Source: Deltaproteobacteria bacterium (GTDB taxonomy: Bacteria; Myxococcota_A; Polyangia; DRWM01; JAAZOP01). Taken from it: a stretch of DNA of 64,000 bases. The DNA lies in NCBI GenBank assembly GCA_016218815.1, contig JACRCX010000125.1:1-64000 (forward strand), in the 5' to 3' direction. The position numbers were made by a program, and so were the translations under genes. Positions 60,748 through 64,000 of this stretch are shown piece after piece (within the stretch, counting starts at the first letter, position 1; every line of letters begins with the position of its first letter). The notes beneath the pieces are model-generated. The model had not been told where the DNA came from. It saw nothing but the letters and a program-made list of their open reading frames with translations, and did not search any database.

Positions 60748-62844
60748 TCAGAGTCCGATGCTCTCCGCCCGGTTCATGATCCGCGGCGTGATGAAGATCA
60801 GGAGCTCCGTGCGCCGGTCGGTGTCGCGCCGTGCCTTGAACAGCCAGCCCAGCACGGGGATGTCGCCCAGGAGCGGGACCTGGTTGTAGTTGAGGCCGGT
60901 GTTGCGGGTGTAGATGCCGCCGATGACCGCGGTGTGCCCGTCCATGATCAGCAGTTCGGTTTCCGCCTCGCGCTTGAGGATCGTCGGATCGCCTCGGGCA
61001 CCGGTCTGCGCGAAGTCGGGCTCGTCGCGCGTCAGACTGACCTTCATCAGCACCCCGCCGTCCGCCGTGACGTGCGGCGTGACGGTCAGGTTGAGTTTAG
61101 CCTCCTGGAAGGCCGTTTGCACGCCCTGCGCGCTGATCTGGCTGTAGGGAATCAACGTACCCTGCTCGATGTGGGCCTCGCGGTTGTCCAGGGTGAGGAT
61201 GCGCGGCGAGGAGATGATGCGCAGGGAGCCGGTGTCCTCGAGCGCCGAGAGGCGGATGTTGAGGTTGGCGTTGTTGCCGACCGAGCCGAGCGTGAGGCCG
61301 AGTGCGCCGCCGGCCCCGGTGCCGACGGTGGCCGGGAGGTTGACGGCGAAGTTCGGGTTCGTCTGCGCGCCGCGAAGGGAGCTGAGACCCATGAGCGGGG
61401 TCTGCTGGTCCGTGGCGCCGCCCGCCAGGCCGATGCTGCTGGGCCAGGTGAGGCCGGTGGGGTTGCCGGTCGCCGACGAGGAGAGGAAGTCGCCGCCCCA
61501 CTGGATGCCGATGTGCCGCGCGTACGTGCTGGTCGCCTCGACGATGCGCGCCTCGATCAACACCTGCGGCGTCTGCGTGTCCAGGCTGCGGATCAGCTCC
61601 TCGACCTGCGCCACCACCTCGCGCTCGTCGGTGACGATGATCACGTTCGTGCGGGCATCGATCGACGCGCTGCCGCGATCGGACAACAGCTCCTCCGCAC
61701 GGGGAGCCAGCTCGCTCGCCGTGGCGTAGCTCACGGGGATGAGCCGGGTCTCCAGCGGCGGCGGGACGTAGAGCGACTCGCGCCGCTCCAGCAGCGCCTG
61801 CAGCTCGGCATCGAGCGTCTCCTGTCTGGCCACGCGGATCACGTGGCCGCGGCGGACCATCGCCAGCGCGTTGGCGCGCAGCACGACGTCGAGCGCCTCG
61901 TCCCAGGGAACGTCGCGCAGGCGCAGCGTCACCATGCCGGTCACGTCGTTGTCGATCACGATGTTCACGCCCGCCGCCTCCGCCAGGAAGCGCAGGAAGT
62001 CCCGGATGTCCAGCTCGCGCACGTCAAGGTCCTGGATGCGGCGCCCGGTGTAGCGCGTGCGGCGCTCCTGGCCCTGCTCGTCCAGGTCGAGCGTCGCCAC
62101 CTGGGGAGCGGCACGCGCGTCGGGAGACTGGATGACCACCGTCTCGCCCGACATCCCGACCCGTGACGCCTCCGGGGCCGACTCCGCGGTCTCGTCCCCC
62201 TCGGCGTCCGCAGGACCCGCGCCGCTCACGTCGATCACGATCCGGTCCCCGACGTCCCGCGCCACCACCCGGGCGTCCGCCCGCGCATCGATCGCGATGC
62301 GCACCGTCCCGTCGTTGCGGTACGAGTGGATCCGCTCGACCAGACCGCCGAAGGAGGCGACGTCGAGCGTCCGAACGAGCGATTCGGGGATCACCACGCC
62401 AGGCAGGTCGAGGATCCACCTCCCCGGAGTCAGTGCCTCCAGACGGTACGAGGCGTGACGCGTCAGATCGACGACGACCTGCTGCTCGACGCCCTCACCC
62501 CGGAAGCGGATGTCCTCGAGCTGCGCCGGCGTCGACGGGTCGGACGCCTGCGGCGGCGCGACCGGCGCAGGCTGCGGAGCCGGCGCAGGCTGCGGAGCCG
62601 GCGTGCCGAGGACCGGTGGCGTCGCGTGCCCATCGGCCCTCCATTCCTCGGCCCGCTGCTGCCGCAGCTCCTCCTGCGTCAACCGATGCGGCACAGATGA
62701 CGCGTCGGCCGCGGGACCCTCCACCTCGCCCTCGGCCTGGCTCACCGCGCTCGGCGCCCACGCGACGGCGACGATCATCGCCGTCACACCGGACCAAACC
62801 GGCGACCCCTGCCTTACCCACCAACGCCCGCTGTGCTTGCCCAT
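60748..62844 (-). CDS. pilQ: Type IV pilus secretin PilQ
   Basis: ATG 62844 follows AAAGGAGCT. The 698-residue protein has a signal peptide, a Pro/Ala/Gln linker, and an AMIN domain (about 108-190). STN/secretin_N domains come next (about 265-440: LDIRDFLRFLAEAAGVNIVIDNDVTG, SVSYATASELAPRAEELLS-like). The secretin barrel covers about 455-690 with LTVTPHVTADGGVLMKV, VIGGIYTRNT and VPLLGDIPVLGWLFK. It forms the outer-membrane ring through which pili pass. It has its own promoter and follows pilP. Confidence 0.96.
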   Translation of the reverse strand: MGKHSGRWWVRQGSPVWSGVTAMIVAVAWAPSAVSQAEGEVEGPAADASSVPHRLTQEELRQQRAEEWRADGHATPPVLGTPAPQPAPAPQPAPVAPPQASDPSTPAQLEDIRFRGEGVEQQVVVDLTRHASYRLEALTPGRWILDLPGVVIPESLVRTLDVASFGGLVERIHSYRNDGTVRIAIDARADARVVARDVGDRIVIDVSGAGPADAEGDETAESAPEASRVGMSGETVVIQSPDARAAPQVATLDLDEQGQERRTRYTGRRIQDLDVRELDIRDFLRFLAEAAGVNIVIDNDVTGMVTLRLRDVPWDEALDVVLRANALAMVRRGHVIRVARQETLDAELQALLERRESLYVPPPLETRLIPVSYATASELAPRAEELLSDRGSASIDARTNVIIVTDEREVVAQVEELIRSLDTQTPQVLIEARIVEATSTYARHIGIQWGGDFLSSSATGNPTGLTWPSSIGLAGGATDQQTPLMGLSSLRGAQTNPNFAVNLPATVGTGAGGALGLTLGSVGNNANLNIRLSALEDTGSLRIISSPRILTLDNREAHIEQGTLIPYSQISAQGVQTAFQEAKLNLTVTPHVTADGGVLMKVSLTRDEPDFAQTGARGDPTILKREAETELLIMDGHTAVIGGIYTRNTGLNYNQVPLLGDIPVLGWLFKARRDTDRRTELLIFITPRIMNRAESIGL

Positions 62845-62865
62845 GCATCAGCTCCTTTCACGCAC

Positions 62866-62895
62866 ATCATACCACGGCATCGCACAGTGTGGCAA
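62866..62895 (-). promoter_or_regulatory. Internal promoter before pilQ
   Basis: On the minus strand, TTGCCA (62895-62890), 18 bp and TATGAT (62871-62866) lie in the pilP-pilQ gap. The predicted start near 62858 leaves a short leader with a strong RBS. Confidence 0.5.
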
Positions 62896-62911
62896 GAAAA
62901 CCCACCTTGGA

Positions 62912-63652
62912 CTACCGGAGGGAGAAAAGATGCTCGAACCGGGTGACTTCGTCGTCGCTGTACAGGCGCAGAGCGGGGCGGACGCCGGTGTCGCCTTCCT
63001 GGCCGCTGGCGTTGGAGAGCTCGAACGAAACGCCGCCCTCTTCGATCTCGTACACGCGCCAGTGGACGTCGGGCTGGTTCTGTCCGGCGCGGGTGGCCCG
63101 TCCGACGTACTCTCCCTGGGTGACGTACTCGTGCATGGCCTCGGGGCCGAGGAGATACGCGCGGGGCTTCTCGCCGGCCATGGCGAGGATCATGTGGCAC
63201 TCGAGGTCGCCGATGTCGATGTCGGGGAAGGCGATCTGGTCGGGGGTCGGCAGGGGCACGATGGGAAGAGGCTCCGTGCCGGTTGCGACGTTGGAGGGCT
63301 GCTCGACCTTGGGCGCCTCGAACGGAGCGAACGGGTCGCGGTGTTCGGGCGCGTCGAGGAAGTCGTCGGGGACGAGTTGGAGGTGCGTCACGCCGGCCAC
63401 GGCGGGGGGCGCGCCGGTCCCGCCGGCGGGAGTGGCCGGGGCGGTCGGGGCGTTGCCCGTCGCCTGATCGACCGCCTTCTCGGTGGCGACGGCGGCGGAG
63501 CCCGGCGTGGCGATGGGCATCGGGCCCGACGGGGGCGGTCCGGAGGACGAGTCGTCGCCGCAGGCGAGGAGGAAGACGGCGGCGGCGAGCCAAGCGGGGT
63601 GTCGTCCGAACCCCCGGAGGGGAAGGGCGCTACTTGGAAGTGGCTTGGTCAC
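62912..63652 (-). CDS. pilP: Type IV pilus assembly lipoprotein PilP
   Basis: GTG 63652 lies inside the end of pilO (23-bp overlap). The 246-residue protein has lipobox LLAC and a Ser/Pro/Ala linker. The C-terminal domain has RDPFAPFEAP, the PilP hallmark, and MILAMAGEKPRAYLLGP...VTQGEYVGR. PilP links the PilN/PilO inner ring to PilQ. It is longer than many PilP proteins because of the linker. Confidence 0.92.
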   Translation of the reverse strand: MTKPLPSSALPLRGFGRHPAWLAAAVFLLACGDDSSSGPPPSGPMPIATPGSAAVATEKAVDQATGNAPTAPATPAGGTGAPPAVAGVTHLQLVPDDFLDAPEHRDPFAPFEAPKVEQPSNVATGTEPLPIVPLPTPDQIAFPDIDIGDLECHMILAMAGEKPRAYLLGPEAMHEYVTQGEYVGRATRAGQNQPDVHWRVYEIEEGGVSFELSNASGQEGDTGVRPALRLYSDDEVTRFEHLFSLR

Positions 63653-64000
63653 TTTCCTTCTCCTTGGCCATGAACGTCGTGGCCAGCATCGAACCCTTGA
63701 GCATCCCCGGCGCGTCCGTGTCGCCGAGGTCGTCGAGCTGGATGTTCTCGATGTTGACGAGGCGCTTGATGCCGCTGTCGACGAGGTAGAGGAAGTGGAG
63801 GACCTGATGGAAGGTGCCGCGGAACTCGATCTTGATCGGGATGCGGACGTACATCCCCGACTCGTCCTCCTGCTCCTCTTCCGGGACGATGTTCGTCAGG
63901 CGGAGCTGGGCGTCGCGGGCCTTCGCGTTGATGCCGGTCATCAGGCCTTCGACGTCCCGGGTGGTGGGCAGGAGATCGTTCAGGCTCTGCAGCAGCTTCT
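63630..64000 (-). CDS. pilO: Type IV pilus assembly protein PilO, 3' part
   Basis: The gene runs off the window edge, so only the C-terminal 122 residues are present. They include LNDLLPTTRDVEGLMTGINA, and MYVRIPIKIEFRGTFHQVLHFLYLVDS with KRLVNIENIQLD, typical of the ferredoxin-like domain of PilO. It stops 23 bp inside the pilP start. PilO pairs with PilN in the inner membrane alignment complex. The gene order pilO-pilP-pilQ is standard. Confidence 0.92.
   Translation of the reverse strand, partial: KLLQSLNDLLPTTRDVEGLMTGINAKARDAQLRLTNIVPEEEQEDESGMYVRIPIKIEFRGTFHQVLHFLYLVDSGIKRLVNIENIQLDDLGDTDAPGMLKGSMLATTFMAKEKESDQATSK

Noticed and set aside
62845..62911. Sigma-54 promoter before pilQ
   Set aside because: The GG and GC positions do not have the required 10-bp separation; a TTGCCA-N18-TATGAT pair explains the region better.

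Overview
The window is a very GC-rich, densely coding bacterial chromosome segment with strong GC3 bias. Ser/Thr kinases with PEGA domains, MopE-type 'CNGxDDDCD' motifs, an IgGFc-binding-like lipoprotein, long Cys-rich lipoproteins, MJ0042 zinc-ribbon/TPR proteins, sigma-54 FHA activators, type IV pilus genes and LpxC together point to a Gram-negative Myxococcota-like (former Deltaproteobacteria) organism, possibly an uncultured lineage. This placement is an inference from gene content. I saw no rRNA, tRNA, CRISPR array, phage or transposase gene.

Layout. 0.3-2.6 kb: a large multi-pass membrane protein. 2.7-7.6 kb: a minus-strand run of eight tightly packed or overlapping genes (Nudix hydrolase, Smr protein, ExbB, ExbD, M15-like peptidase, REC-only response regulator, two lipoproteins). 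7.8-10.7 kb: a metallo-beta-lactamase-fold hydrolase and a Tim44-like/zinc-ribbon/TerB-like protein. 10.7-13.7 kb: a PEGA Ser/Thr kinase followed by a TPR-PEGA protein. 13.9-18.6 kb: two large surface lipoproteins. 18.7-21.0 kb: a phosphoesterase, a truncated gene remnant and a DUF6922/AbiEii-type pair. 21.3-25.7 kb: carA-carB. 26.0-26.8 kb: a lipoprotein. 27.0-39.3 kb: a potassium island (kdpFABC, a first kdpE, corA, kdpD, a second kdpE, and a KimA-like importer). 39.3-41.7 kb: a secreted amidase. 42.3-47.1 kb: an FHA sigma-54 activator overlapping a giant receptor kinase with two membrane modules and two kinase domains. 47.2-52.3 kb: lipoproteins and a Cys-motif protein. 52.6-60.0 kb: MJ0042/TPR protein, a 1392-residue PATAN-like/TPR protein and lpxC as one operon. 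60.0-64.0 kb: pilO-pilP-pilQ plus a lipoprotein.

Two themes stand out. First, the potassium genes share candidate regulatory motifs, and one KdpD faces two KdpE paralogues. Second, the window is peppered with short degenerate tandem repeats (7-9 bp units, about ten families) and hairpin elements. They lie in spacers, in the RBS regions of genes, at the ends of carA and kdpC, and in frame inside lpxC, the Smr gene, the first membrane protein and the 1392-residue protein. Many end at a TCCGGA hexamer. These resemble in style the heptanucleotide STRRs of cyanobacteria. I regard them as the least explained structure here.

Genes without a Shine-Dalgarno sequence often have a -10-like hexamer only 6-15 nt before the start codon, suggesting leaderless mRNAs, whereas genes with leaders have strong GGAGG-type sites and promoters of the TTGACx-N17/18-TAnnnT type.
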